Shown: positions 26,384 through 36,061 of the stretch, one piece after another
How the letters are laid out: each line of letters begins with the position of its first letter
Numbering within the stretch: the first letter of the stretch is position 1
Source of the DNA: an uncultured Clostridia bacterium
GTDB lineage: Bacteria > Bacillota > Clostridia > Oscillospirales > Acutalibacteraceae
Length of the DNA: 42,229 nt
Assembly (NCBI GenBank): GCA_946182865.1
Contig: CAMHAV010000006.1
Location: 1 to 42,229 of the forward strand
Reading direction: 5' to 3'
The notes under the pieces: generated by a model
Told to the model about the DNA's origin: nothing
Databases searched by the model: none
What the model saw: only the letters and a program-made list of their open reading frames with translations
Position numbers and translations under genes: made by a program

Positions 26384-27157
26384 TTATTCCTGTGTATTGT
26401 CGCCCGACGGTTCGGCGGACTGTTTTTCCGGGACAATTTCCTCGGAGGCATTTTCCGCATCCGCCGCTGTATCATCGGGCTGGACTTTTTTGACAGTGGT
26501 TTTCGGCTCCGTGCCGTTTAGAATGCGTTTGATATTGGAACGGTGCATATAAATGACCACCACCGCAAAGCACACTGCAATGAGCGTCATGGCAAGCCAT
26601 GCGTCTGATTTGTACACCAGCAGGTTGAGCAGCAGCGTGACAATGGGATAGCAAACCGCCACCGTCAGCGAGCCTTTGGAAACCGTCTGGGTAAGCGCGA
26701 ACATGATGAGGAAGATGATGAGCAGCACCAGAAAGCTGCGCCAATCGAGCGCGCAGATGATGCCCGCGCTGATCAGCACGCCCTTGCCTCCCTTAAAGCC
26801 GAAGTACAGCGGGAACAGGTGTCCCAGCAGTGCAAAGAGCCCCGCCACGGCAGCGCCGACCTTGGCCGTTTCCCCGATATTGGCGACCTCGGCGCACATC
26901 AGCTGAAACACCAGCTCACCGATAAAGACCGAACCGATGCCCTTGGCAAAATCCCCGATAAAGGTGATGATCGCCGCGGGCTTGCCCACACAGCGCAGCA
27001 CATTGGTAAAGCCGGCGTTGCCGCTGCCCATGCTGCGGATATCCTCACCGATAAACATTCTGGTGACGGGAATGGCAAAACTGATGCTGCCGAGCAGATA
27101 GGCGATGGCCGCCGAAATCAATGTCGGCAGTCCGTAGGTGGTAATCAGGTTAATCAT
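26384..27157 (-). CDS. plsY: Acyl-phosphate:glycerol-3-phosphate acyltransferase with acidic C-terminal tail
   Basis: LGSISFAIPVTRMF..DIRSMGSGNAGFTNVLRCVGK, GFKGGKGVLIS. Confidence 0.93.
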   Translation of the reverse strand: MINLITTYGLPTLISAAIAYLLGSISFAIPVTRMFIGEDIRSMGSGNAGFTNVLRCVGKPAAIITFIGDFAKGIGSVFIGELVFQLMCAEVANIGETAKVGAAVAGLFALLGHLFPLYFGFKGGKGVLISAGIICALDWRSFLVLLIIFLIMFALTQTVSKGSLTVAVCYPIVTLLLNLLVYKSDAWLAMTLIAVCFAVVVIYMHRSNIKRILNGTEPKTTVKKVQPDDTAADAENASEEIVPEKQSAEPSGDNTQE

Positions 27158-27181
27158 TTCATATTCCCCCGCATTTTTATT

Positions 27182-28513
27182 TTATTTTTTTCTTTTCTCG
27201 CCTCGTTCCCGTATCACAAAGCGCACGGGCGTTCCCTCCAGACCGAACGTCTCGCGAATCTTGTTTTCGAGATAACGCTGGTAGGAAAAATGGAACAGGT
27301 CGGCGTTGTTGACAAAGCAAACGAAAGTCGGCGGCTTTGTCGAGGGCTGGGTCATGTAGTAGATTTTCAGCCGCTTGCCTTTATCCGAGGGCGGCTGCAC
27401 TCTCGCCGTCGCGTCCGCCAGAACGTCATTGAGCATACCTGTCGAAATACGGGTGGCATTCTGATTGGAGACATAGACGATCAGTTCAAACAGCCGATCA
27501 ATGCGCTGCCCCGTCTTGGCGGAGATAAAGATGATAGGCGCGTAGGACATAAATGAAAAATCGTTTTCGAGCTTCTTGCGGAAGGTATTCATGGTGCCGC
27601 CGTCCTTCTCGATCGCATCCCACTTATTGACCGCAATAATGCACGCTTTCCCTTTTTCGTGGGCAATGCCCGCCACCTTGGAATCCTGCTCGGTAAAGCC
27701 CTCAATCGCGTCGATCATTATAACGCATACGTCGGCGCGATCCACCGCCGCCTCCGCGCGGATAATACTGTACTTTTCCACATTATCCTTGATGCGGCTT
27801 TTGCGGCGGATGCCAGCCGTGTCGATAAAGAGGAACTTGCCTTTGTCATTTTCCACCACCGTATCAATCGCGTCACGGGTGGTTCCGGCGATATCCGATA
27901 CGATCACGCGGGTCTCCCCCGCCACCTTGTTGACCAGTGAGGATTTCCCCGCATTGGGCTTGCCGATAATGGCGACTTTGATCGTTTCGTCGTCCTCCTC
28001 CTCGGCGCTTTCCTCAGGGAAATACTCAAACACCGCGTCGAGCAGATCGCCCGTGCCGTGTCCGTGAACAGCCGATACGGGATAAGGTTCGCCCAATCCG
28101 AGATTGTAGAATTCATAAAATTCCGGGGGCATCACGCCCACCGTGTCGCACTTGTTGACGCACAGCACAATGGGTCTGCCGCTCTTTTGCAGCATAGCGG
28201 CCACTTCCCTGTCGGTCGCGACCACGCCCGCGCGCATATCCACCACCATGATGATGACGTCCGCCGCATCAATGGCGAGCTGCGCCTGGCTGCGCATTTG
28301 TGACAAAATAATGTCGTCCGACGCCGGCTCGATGCCGCCCGTGTCAATAAGCAGAAACTGCCGGCTGCGCCATTCGCAGTCGCTGAAAATCCTGTCTCGG
28401 GTCACGCCCGGCGTGTCCTCTACGATCGACACCCTGCGCCCGACCAGCTTGTTAAACAGGGTGGACTTGCCCACATTCGGGCGACCCACCACCGCTACGA
28501 TAGGTTTTGCCAT
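27182..28513 (-). CDS. der: Ribosome biogenesis GTPase Der/EngA
   Basis: Two G domains: GRPNVGKSTLFNKLVG and GKPNAGKSSLVNKVAG. Confidence 0.96.
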   Translation of the reverse strand: MAKPIVAVVGRPNVGKSTLFNKLVGRRVSIVEDTPGVTRDRIFSDCEWRSRQFLLIDTGGIEPASDDIILSQMRSQAQLAIDAADVIIMVVDMRAGVVATDREVAAMLQKSGRPIVLCVNKCDTVGVMPPEFYEFYNLGLGEPYPVSAVHGHGTGDLLDAVFEYFPEESAEEEDDETIKVAIIGKPNAGKSSLVNKVAGETRVIVSDIAGTTRDAIDTVVENDKGKFLFIDTAGIRRKSRIKDNVEKYSIIRAEAAVDRADVCVIMIDAIEGFTEQDSKVAGIAHEKGKACIIAVNKWDAIEKDGGTMNTFRKKLENDFSFMSYAPIIFISAKTGQRIDRLFELIVYVSNQNATRISTGMLNDVLADATARVQPPSDKGKRLKIYYMTQPSTKPPTFVCFVNNADLFHFSYQRYLENKIRETFGLEGTPVRFVIRERGEKRKK

Positions 28514-28553
28514 TTTTCCTCTATCATCCTTCCTTCGCCCTGCCCGTGTGCGC

Positions 28554-29870
28554 TCAGCATTCCTCACAGCGTCCGAGCAACGCGTCCAGCACTTCATAGC
28601 CGTCGCTGCTCACCACGGCGACCGGCACATGCAATGCATTCTGTATATCATCCACCGTCATATCGTCGAGGAACACCCGCCCCTCGCTGTCCAGCATCGA
28701 GGCGGAAATGATCAGCATATCGCCCAGATCTTCTCCCTTGAGCTGCGAGATGAGATCCTGCCCGGTGATCAGCCCCGAAACGGTGATTTTTTCTCCAAAA
28801 AAATGATTGACAATTGGATAAACCTTCCAATTAGCATTATGCCATTTTTTTCGCCCGAGGTCAAGCAAATCTTTTATCACGGGCGCAATACTCACGCCGC
28901 ACGCAACCGACGCGCGGTAGATTCCGTCGTCGCCCTCCTCGTCCTCCACCGCCGCCGTAAATTCGCTCCGCAGCAGCGCCACCATGCCTACGCCGTTTTC
29001 GAGCTGGGCATATTCCTCGTAATAGTCGTCGCCGTGAATCTCGCGTCCGGCATTGAGATAGAATTCATCCGACGGATAGACAATCCGGCTGCCGAATTTC
29101 TCCACGCATTGCGCTCCGAACGCCTCGATCTGGTCAATCACCTGTCCGCATTCTTCGGGCGTAAACATGCGCAGCTTCTCCAATCCCTCGCGGTGGCGGG
29201 TCAGACCCACAGGCACCACCGCAATGCTCTGCACCGCGGGGCAAAGCGCGGTCAGGTCGGTCAGCGTGCGGTCAAGCTCCGCGCCGTCATTCCACTCGGG
29301 ACACAGCACGATCTGGCAGTTGAGGTCGATGCCCCCCTCGGCCAGCCGTCGGATAAACCGCAGCGCCTCGCCCGCGTGGGGGTTCTTCATCATTTTCACC
29401 CGCAGCTCGGGATTGGTGGTATGCACCGAGATGTTGACGGGAGAAATGCGCATTTTGATAATTCTGTCGATCTCGCGCTCGTCGATATTGGTGAGCGTGA
29501 TGTAATTGCCGAAAAGGAAGGAGAGACGGTCGTCATCGTCCTTGAAATACAGCGATTTCCGCATTCCCTTGGGGAGCTGGTCGATGAAGCAGAAAACGCA
29601 CTTGTTGCGGCAGGAACGCTGCTTGTCCATCAGATAGGTGCCGCACTCCACGCCGAGAGAGTCATACTGCCCCTTGCGCACCAGAATGTCGCGGCGGGTG
29701 CCGTCCGGCTTTTCAATGCTGACGGTAAGCCGCCTGTCCGTCTCATAAAAACGGTAGTCGAGAATATCGTTGATTTCGTTGCCATTGATAGACACGATCT
29801 TGTCGCCCTGCGCAATGCCGTGCTTGTCGGCCAATCCGCCCGGCTGTGTACTGCTGACAGTAACAGGCAT
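28554..29870 (-). CDS. DUF512/PDZ-containing radical-SAM-like protein
   Basis: N-term PDZ-like VSSTQPGGLADKHGIAQGDKIVSING; CRNKCVFCFIDQLPKGMRKSLYFKDDDDRLSFLFGNY. Confidence 0.9.
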   Translation of the reverse strand: MPVTVSSTQPGGLADKHGIAQGDKIVSINGNEINDILDYRFYETDRRLTVSIEKPDGTRRDILVRKGQYDSLGVECGTYLMDKQRSCRNKCVFCFIDQLPKGMRKSLYFKDDDDRLSFLFGNYITLTNIDEREIDRIIKMRISPVNISVHTTNPELRVKMMKNPHAGEALRFIRRLAEGGIDLNCQIVLCPEWNDGAELDRTLTDLTALCPAVQSIAVVPVGLTRHREGLEKLRMFTPEECGQVIDQIEAFGAQCVEKFGSRIVYPSDEFYLNAGREIHGDDYYEEYAQLENGVGMVALLRSEFTAAVEDEEGDDGIYRASVACGVSIAPVIKDLLDLGRKKWHNANWKVYPIVNHFFGEKITVSGLITGQDLISQLKGEDLGDMLIISASMLDSEGRVFLDDMTVDDIQNALHVPVAVVSSDGYEVLDALLGRCEEC

Positions 29871-29920
29871 GGTCTCTTTCCCCTCCTTTTCGTATAAAGT
29901 TCGGCAAATCAAAGCAAAAT

Positions 29921-29974
29921 AAAAAGCGGCTGTATCCTCCCCGAAAGCCGAGGAAGGGTTCGCAGCCGCCTTTT
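29921..29974 (-). terminator. Terminator downstream of rpmF
   Basis: Inverted repeat AAAAAGCGGCTG / CAGCCGCCTTTT, T-rich on minus strand. Confidence 0.65.
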
Positions 29975-30033
29975 CACACCGACGGAAAGCATCACGCCTC
30001 CCGTCGGCCCAGAGATTGCAAAGTCAGAAGAAA

Positions 30034-30222
30034 TTACTGAACGTCGCCCATTTTTACAACTTCACGACCCTTGTAGTAGCCGCAGTTTGCACATACGCGG
30101 TGAGGTCTCTTGTATTCGCCGCACTGAGGGCATTTGACGAGCGCGGGAGCGTCGAGCTTCCAAACGCTGGAACGTCTGCTGTTTCTTCTTGCCTTAGAAG
30201 TTTTTCTCTTTGGTACCGCCAT
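30034..30222 (-). CDS. rpmF: 50S ribosomal protein L32
   Basis: [18 protein letters not shown] ... [25 protein letters not shown]. Confidence 0.97.
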   Translation of the reverse strand: MAVPKRKTSKARRNSRRSSVWKLDAPALVKCPQCGEYKRPHRVCANCGYYKGREVVKMGDVQ

Positions 30223-30252
30223 TTTCAGCACCTCCTTGATAAAAATAAACAA

Positions 30253-30750
30253 TCAGTCTTGCAGCAGCTCGTCAAGAACTGCCATTCTGGGATCAGCCGC
30301 TTCTTTTTGGCAGCCGCACTTGCCTTCGTTGAGATTCTGTCCGCATTTCGGGCAAAGCCCCAGGCAAGTCTCAGAACAAAGGTGCTTGATAGGCAACTCA
30401 AGAAGAATATCATCTCTCACCAGACTGAAAAGGTCGAGAGTGTATCCCGTGACGATGATAATGTCATCTGAATCCTCGTTTTCGACGGAAAGCGCCAGCG
30501 TGTGAAGAAACTCCCGCTTCATCGTTTTTTCCGCGATCGTCAGGCATCTGTCGCACGGTTTGGCATACTTGAATTCCGCCGTATAGGTCAGCTCCACCAG
30601 ACCGCCGATATTGGTGACCCTGCCGCTCACCTTGACGGGAGAGACGACAAGCTGCTCGCCCTCGGCGGAAAGATCGTCATAGACAAAGCATTCGTCAACC
30701 TCAAGGCTGCTGTCGGGAGTGACAAACACATCATTTAACTCAAGTGGCAT
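30253..30750 (-). CDS. DUF177 / YceD-family protein
   Basis: Position upstream of rpmF; CDRCL, CSETCLGLCPKCGQNLNEGKCGC. Confidence 0.9.
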   Translation of the reverse strand: MPLELNDVFVTPDSSLEVDECFVYDDLSAEGEQLVVSPVKVSGRVTNIGGLVELTYTAEFKYAKPCDRCLTIAEKTMKREFLHTLALSVENEDSDDIIIVTGYTLDLFSLVRDDILLELPIKHLCSETCLGLCPKCGQNLNEGKCGCQKEAADPRMAVLDELLQD

Positions 30751-30853
30751 AACACACCTCGCATACACTCGATAATATATTATAAAGAATCAAGTCGGCT
30801 TTGTCAATAGATTTTTTTAAAAAATAAAGAAGTTTGTTGCTTTGCGCGCCCGA

Positions 30854-31270
30854 TTACTTTACGTCAGCCAGAGAGAAGATGCCTTCGGGGAACTCCGCGG
30901 AATCCGCCGAGATGGAGAAGGTGATCTTGACATTGGCTTCGTCGGTCAGCGTCTTGACCTTGCCGAGGAAGTCGGACAGTTCATTCAGATCCTTGCCGCC
31001 GATCTTGAGGGTGGAATCAACAAGAATATCGGTGATATCATAGTTGCCCGCGCAAAGACCGCTGAGGAAGCCGTAAAGACCGTCAAAACCTACGATGCCG
31101 TAGCCTTCGATGTTGACCAGACGCACGCTGTGATCGACGTCATAAGTCAGGGTATCGCCCTTTTCGATGCAGACGACGTTGCCCTTGGAACTGGCCACCG
31201 CCTCGTGAACCAATTCGATGAGCTTCTTGGTCTTGCCGGAACCCTTTTTGCCTGTAAGAAGTGTAATCAT
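30854..31270 (-). CDS. Small P-loop ATPase-like protein, uncharacterised
   Basis: MITLLTGKKGSGKTKKLIELV Walker A. Confidence 0.8.
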   Translation of the reverse strand: MITLLTGKKGSGKTKKLIELVHEAVASSKGNVVCIEKGDTLTYDVDHSVRLVNIEGYGIVGFDGLYGFLSGLCAGNYDITDILVDSTLKIGGKDLNELSDFLGKVKTLTDEANVKITFSISADSAEFPEGIFSLADVK

Positions 31271-31297
31271 AATAATTGCCTCCTGATAATTTATTAA

Positions 31298-31410
31298 ATG
31301 TGAAATTTGAAATATGAAGTGTGAAATTTCATTTGAAATATCTTAATCTGAAAGGAAGAACTCCAATCGTTATCTCTTCCTTTCAAAATTCACATTTCAC
31401 ACTTCACGTT
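31298..31410. repeat. Imperfect palindrome built from GTGAAGTGTGAAAT repeats
   Basis: ATGAAGTGTGAAATTT ... AAAATTCACATTTCACACTTCAC; internal perfect hairpin GAAAGGAAGA (31350-31359) / TCTTCCTTTC (31375-31384). Confidence 0.75.
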
Positions 31411-31411
31411 A

Positions 31412-32752
31412 TTACTCACCCAGTCTTGCTTCGAGTGCCGCCTTCTGCTCTTCATAGCCGGGCTTGCCGAGCAGCGCAAACATATTCTTCTTGTACGCCT
31501 CCACGCCGGGCTGGTTAAAGGGATTGACGCCCAGTGTATAACCCGAAACGGCGCAGGCTTTCTCGAAGAAGTAAATAAGGTAGCCGAGTTCAAACTCGCT
31601 GGCTTCGGGGACGTTGATCACCATATTCGGCACGCCGCCGTCGTTATGTGCGAGAACGGTGCCTTGAAATGCCTTTTTATTGACATAATCCATGGTCTTG
31701 CCCGCGAGGAAGTTCAGTCCGTCGGCATTGCCGTCAACCGCTTCAATCACAAGTTCGCTTTTGGCCTTGTCGATCTGCACGACCGTTTCAAAGAGGTTGC
31801 GCACGCCGTCCTGAATGTACTGACCGAGAGAATGCAGATCGGTGGAGAAGATAACGGAATCGGGAAGCAGACCCTTGTTGTCCTTGCCTTCGCTCTCACC
31901 GTAAAGCTGTTTCCACCACTCGCTCATCAACTGGAAATACGGCTCGTAGCTGACCAGCAGCTCGGTGGCATAGCCCTTGCGATAGAGGACATTGCGAACC
32001 GCGGCGTATTTGTACGCGTCGTTCTGCTCGAGATCGGTCGAAACCAGCTCGTCCTGCGCCGCCTTCGCGCCCGCCATGAGCGCGTCAATATCCGCACCGG
32101 CCACGGCGATGGGCAGCAGACCTACAGCCGTCAGCACCGAGAAACGTCCGCCAACATCGTCCGGCACAACGAAGGTCTCATAGCCCTCTTTGTCAGCGAG
32201 TTCCTTGAGCGTACCTTTTACTTTGTCGGTGGTGCAATAGATTCTCTCTCTGGCGCCTTCCTTGCCGTAGCGTTCCTCCAAGATGCCGCGCAGCACACGG
32301 AACGCGATGGCAGGCTCGGTGGTGGTACCGGATTTGGAGATCATATTGACGGAAAACCGCTTGCCCTCACAGAGCGCCACAATTTCGTTGAGCGCGGCGG
32401 AACTGATGGAATTGCCCGTGTAGAAAATCTGTGGCGTGTCCTTGCAAAGCAGGTTATAGTTGGGCGAGGTCAGGAACTCGATGGCGGCTCTCGCTCCGAG
32501 GTAGGAACCGCCGATGCCGATCACGATGAACACATCACTGTTTTCCTTGATCTTGGCGGCAGCAGCCTTAATGCGGGCAAACTCTTCTTTATCGTAATTG
32601 GTGGGGAGATCGAGCCAACCCAGCTTGTCGTTGCCCAGACCGGACTTATCGTGCAGCGTTTTGTGTGCGGCAGCGATTTCAGGCGCAATCGCCTTTAATT
32701 CCTCTGCCGACACAAAGCCGGAGAGATGTTTGCAATTTAATGTTACAGCCAT
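31412..32752 (-). CDS. pgi: Glucose-6-phosphate isomerase
   Basis: [45 protein letters not shown]. Confidence 0.96.
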   Translation of the reverse strand: MAVTLNCKHLSGFVSAEELKAIAPEIAAAHKTLHDKSGLGNDKLGWLDLPTNYDKEEFARIKAAAAKIKENSDVFIVIGIGGSYLGARAAIEFLTSPNYNLLCKDTPQIFYTGNSISSAALNEIVALCEGKRFSVNMISKSGTTTEPAIAFRVLRGILEERYGKEGARERIYCTTDKVKGTLKELADKEGYETFVVPDDVGGRFSVLTAVGLLPIAVAGADIDALMAGAKAAQDELVSTDLEQNDAYKYAAVRNVLYRKGYATELLVSYEPYFQLMSEWWKQLYGESEGKDNKGLLPDSVIFSTDLHSLGQYIQDGVRNLFETVVQIDKAKSELVIEAVDGNADGLNFLAGKTMDYVNKKAFQGTVLAHNDGGVPNMVINVPEASEFELGYLIYFFEKACAVSGYTLGVNPFNQPGVEAYKKNMFALLGKPGYEEQKAALEARLGE

Positions 32753-32910
32753 ATAAAATAGCCTCCTAAAATTAGATACACCAATACTATACATGAAATC
32801 TTCTGACTTTGCAAGACACAGCTTGAAAATTTTGCGTATTTTTCATCTTTTTCATAAAAAGTTTAAATTTGGAGGGACATTTTTTGAGGGAAACGCGCGC
32901 TCCCCCCCCA

Positions 32911-33702
32911 TCAAGCCAGATATATTTGCTTCAAAGCCTCGCGTTCGTCTGCGCTGATGTGCAGTCCGTCGGAAATAAACCCGTCAAAACCTCCATACAG
33001 TTCCTCTATTTTGGCATAGACCGCGTCCCAGAAATCCTCCCGCGCGCCAAACAGGTAACGCAGCGCCAGTTCTGCTTCGGGGTTTTCTTCCCCCTCCATC
33101 GCGTAAAACATCTCGATCAATCCCCGGATATCGTCCGCCAGACATTCGTTGGTTTTCAGATAATCCGCCTGTATCGCCGCTCTGTCAACGCCTAACAGTT
33201 CCTCCACGATAACCGAGGCAAAACCCGCGCGGTCTTTGCCGGCAGTGCAATGCCACAGCACGGCTTTTTCATGCGGCTCCATCAGCAGACGGACGAATTT
33301 TTCATACTGTGAAACCTCAAACGGCACTGAAACAAAGTCCGTATAGATGCCGCACATATAGGCTTTTGCCTTGCGGTGATCCCGCATCATCATCTGTATC
33401 ACCTGCGCATCGGATTGCTCTTCCCGCGTCACGCCCGCTTTCAGGCTGTCAAAAATCGGAATATGCCAAAAATTCACTCCGTTCATCACCGGATCAGGCT
33501 TTTCTTCCGTCTCCTGCGGCGTGCGGAAATCCACCACCGTATCAACCGTTTCTCCCAGCACGTTCAGATCGGCAGTCGAACCGCCAAACAAATGCCCGCT
33601 GCGAATGAGCTTTCCGCTTCGGATACTCCTCCCGTCCGTCGTTTTCATCCCTCCTAAGTCTCTGGTGTTGTGCAGATTTTCCAGATGCAGTAATTGGCTC
33701 AT
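32911..33702 (-). CDS. Tyrosine-protein phosphatase (DSP/PTP-like)
   Basis: NTRDLGG, VVDFRTPQE, HCTAGKDRAGFASV (C-x5-R). Confidence 0.9.
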   Translation of the reverse strand: MSQLLHLENLHNTRDLGGMKTTDGRSIRSGKLIRSGHLFGGSTADLNVLGETVDTVVDFRTPQETEEKPDPVMNGVNFWHIPIFDSLKAGVTREEQSDAQVIQMMMRDHRKAKAYMCGIYTDFVSVPFEVSQYEKFVRLLMEPHEKAVLWHCTAGKDRAGFASVIVEELLGVDRAAIQADYLKTNECLADDIRGLIEMFYAMEGEENPEAELALRYLFGAREDFWDAVYAKIEELYGGFDGFISDGLHISADEREALKQIYLA

Positions 33703-33825
33703 AGTTCTTCCTCCCACGTTTGTTTATTTTAGGTGATTGTGAAAGTTGAAAAGCGGTTCTTTTTCTCCGTTCGGAGCAAGGCAAATCGTGATATTGAGCT
33801 ATTTCCGTATTCGCCCATCCCCGAT

Positions 33826-33990
33826 GTCAGCCGTAACTCGTTCCGCTCGTTCGGCTACGCCTCACTCGTGGGGCGCTGCCCCACTCCCCGCTGGTGGCGC
33901 TGCCCCCAGGCCCCTGCCAGGGAACCAGTCCGAGATGACGCTTGCCGTCATCGGCTGGACTCCCGCGCTCGCATTCGCTCGCTAATTGCG
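33826..33990. repeat. GC-rich chain of hairpins
   Basis: GTGGGGC-gct-GCCCCAC (33868-33884); AGTCC..GATGACG-cttgc-CGTCATC..GGACT (33927-33961). Confidence 0.65.
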
Positions 33991-34200
33991 CTTCGCTTTT
34001 CTTCTTTTTTCTATTTACTTTTACAATCGCCTATTGTTTATTTCATAATGTTTTCTTATTATTTTACCACACCCTGTCAAAAAATGCAAATTGTACCCCA
34101 CAAAAAGCTTTGAAAAGAATACATGGACAGACTGACATTCTTTTTACCATTACAAAAACTTATATTTTTCATCACATTGCAGTGATAGGTGATTTGTATA

Positions 34201-34229
34201 TTGACATTTTTTGTATAATGTGATAAAAT
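34201..34229 (+). promoter_or_regulatory. Sigma-A promoter TTGACA-17-TAAAAT
   Basis: -35 34201-34206, -10 34224-34229. Confidence 0.75.
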
Positions 34230-34268
34230 TAAATTGATTCTTATGTGAGATCGAAAAAGGAGCGATCG

Positions 34269-35681
34269 ATGCTTTAGAAAGACAATGAAAAGAAAAAAAA
34301 ATGGAATATTTTAATAGTTTCCTATATCGACGATAATTACGGTGACATACTCATCCGAATCTGTTTTGAGCAGCTTCTGCGTGTTGTTCTGAAAAATCTG
34401 AATATCAGCGATGACTCCCTCCGTATCGGCAGATCGTCCATTAAAGACGTTGACGAAAAACTGGTTTGCAGCGCTGATATCATTGCCTTTTCAGGCGGCG
34501 GCCTGTTCGGATTGAGTTATCTCGGCTTCTATGAAGGGGTCAGCCGCATTATTGAACTGGCCGATCAAAACGGTATTCCCGTCATCCTGTCCTCGATGGG
34601 CTTCAACAATATGGACGCTAACGCCGACAACGAACACCTGATTCGGGAACTGTTTCAGAAAAAATGCATCAAAGCCCTGTCCGTGAGAGAAAATCTCCCT
34701 TTGTTCCGTCAATATGCCGACGGCGGAGACTTTGAGATTTGTCAGGTGTGCGATCCCGCCGTATGGACCAAATACGTCTATGCCTCCCGCCTGCCGTTTC
34801 CGTCTTCGACACAGTCCGAAAAAATTGTGGGAATCAATGTCGTACGGGGCGGTTTATTCAAGGACAACGATATCCAGTGGAATCTCGGTGATGAACTGCA
34901 CTATCTTGACGGGATTCGGCAGGAACTTGACAGACACGGAGTCCGCTAGCTCTTCTACACCAACGGCAGTTTCCTCGACGACAACACGCTGCATTACTTT
35001 GCCGATCAATACGGCATTCCCGACGAATCCCTCGTTTTCCCTATGACCACCAGCGAATGGGTCGGCACCGTGGCACAGTTTGACCGCGTGGCCTCCATCC
35101 GTATGCATTCCTCCATCGTTTCCTACGCGCTCGGCATTCCTTCGGTCAATCTGATCTGGAACAAAAAAATCCCCTTCTTTTACGAGTACATCGGCTACCC
35201 GGAACGCGCTGTGGATGTGACACAGTGGAACGGCAGCGCGGTATATGAGATGCTGGAGCAGATCAAAGACCAGCCCTATTCACTGAATGAGGAATATCTG
35301 ATGTCCCTCTATCGCTATTTGTACCGCGTCATGCGTTCGCTGCTGCCGACAGAGGCCGCCGAAAACGACATCTTTGATTTTGCGGCTGTCACACGGGAGC
35401 TTGGCGGCATGACCGTTTCGGAAGAAGAAGACAGCGACAACCTGCGCTTCAAGCTCAACAAAGGGGAACGGCAGTATCTTCTGCGATTCAAGGAACTGCG
35501 CGAGCAGGAAAGCGAGCTGAAGCAGCTTCGCAAAGCCAAAAAGGAATTGGAGAAAAAAAACAAAGAAATCGAAAGGCTCAAAAGCCACCTGAACCGGCTC
35601 AACCGCCTTCCCTCCGTTTTTCTCATTCGTCTGGCTTACCGTGTGGTGCGCAAGGTGCGTAAACTGCATAGGCAATCATAA
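34269..35681 (+). pseudogene. Polysaccharide pyruvyl transferase-like protein, one continuous frame interrupted by TAG at codon 3 and codon 227
   Basis: ATG CTT TAG AAA ... KKKWNILIVSYIDDNYGDILIRICFEQLL...AFSGGGLFG...HGVR*LFYTNGSFLDDN...FDRVASIRMHSSIVSYALGIPSVNLIW; frame continuity checked by coordinates. Confidence 0.7.
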
Positions 35682-35735
35682 CAACTCTCCCCGCCGAAGG
35701 CGCCATAAACGACGCTGCGGTGGGGAGAGTTGTTC
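35680..35735. terminator. Terminator hairpin
   Basis: AACAACTCTCCCC / GGGGAGAGTTGTT. Confidence 0.8.
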
Positions 35736-35744
35736 ATTTGCTCC

Positions 35745-35978
35745 TTATATCTGAGCGCCCTGCAGTGACCTTTCGCCTGTCACCCATTCGCCCAGACGGT
35801 TGGCCCAGTTCTCGGTAAAGAAATCGGAATACGCCGCACCCGCGTCCCTCTTGTGCCGAAAATACGGCAGAAAGCCCCATACGGCCGACGGAATGGCCAT
35901 CAGCGGCAGATACAGCGGCCCCAGAATCAACGATTGAATGGTATGGCCATACTCATGCACCAGCAAGCACTGTTTCAT
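35745..35978 (-). CDS. Small HEYGH-motif (metalloprotease-like) protein, 77 aa
   Basis: MKQCLLVHEYGHTIQSLILGPLYLPLMAIPSAVWG; GGAAGG RBS upstream. Confidence 0.65.
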   Translation of the reverse strand: MKQCLLVHEYGHTIQSLILGPLYLPLMAIPSAVWGFLPYFRHKRDAGAAYSDFFTENWANRLGEWVTGERSLQGAQI

Positions 35979-36061
35979 CCGATGGAACCTTCCTTTCTCT
36001 TTTCTTCAAAAACGGCAGTCGATGATAGCGGCCACTGGTTATTTGCTTGGATGGCAACAGA

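Noticed and set aside
28143-29897. 584-aa ORF antisense to der/DUF512 genes
   Set aside because: Shadow ORF over two confident CDS
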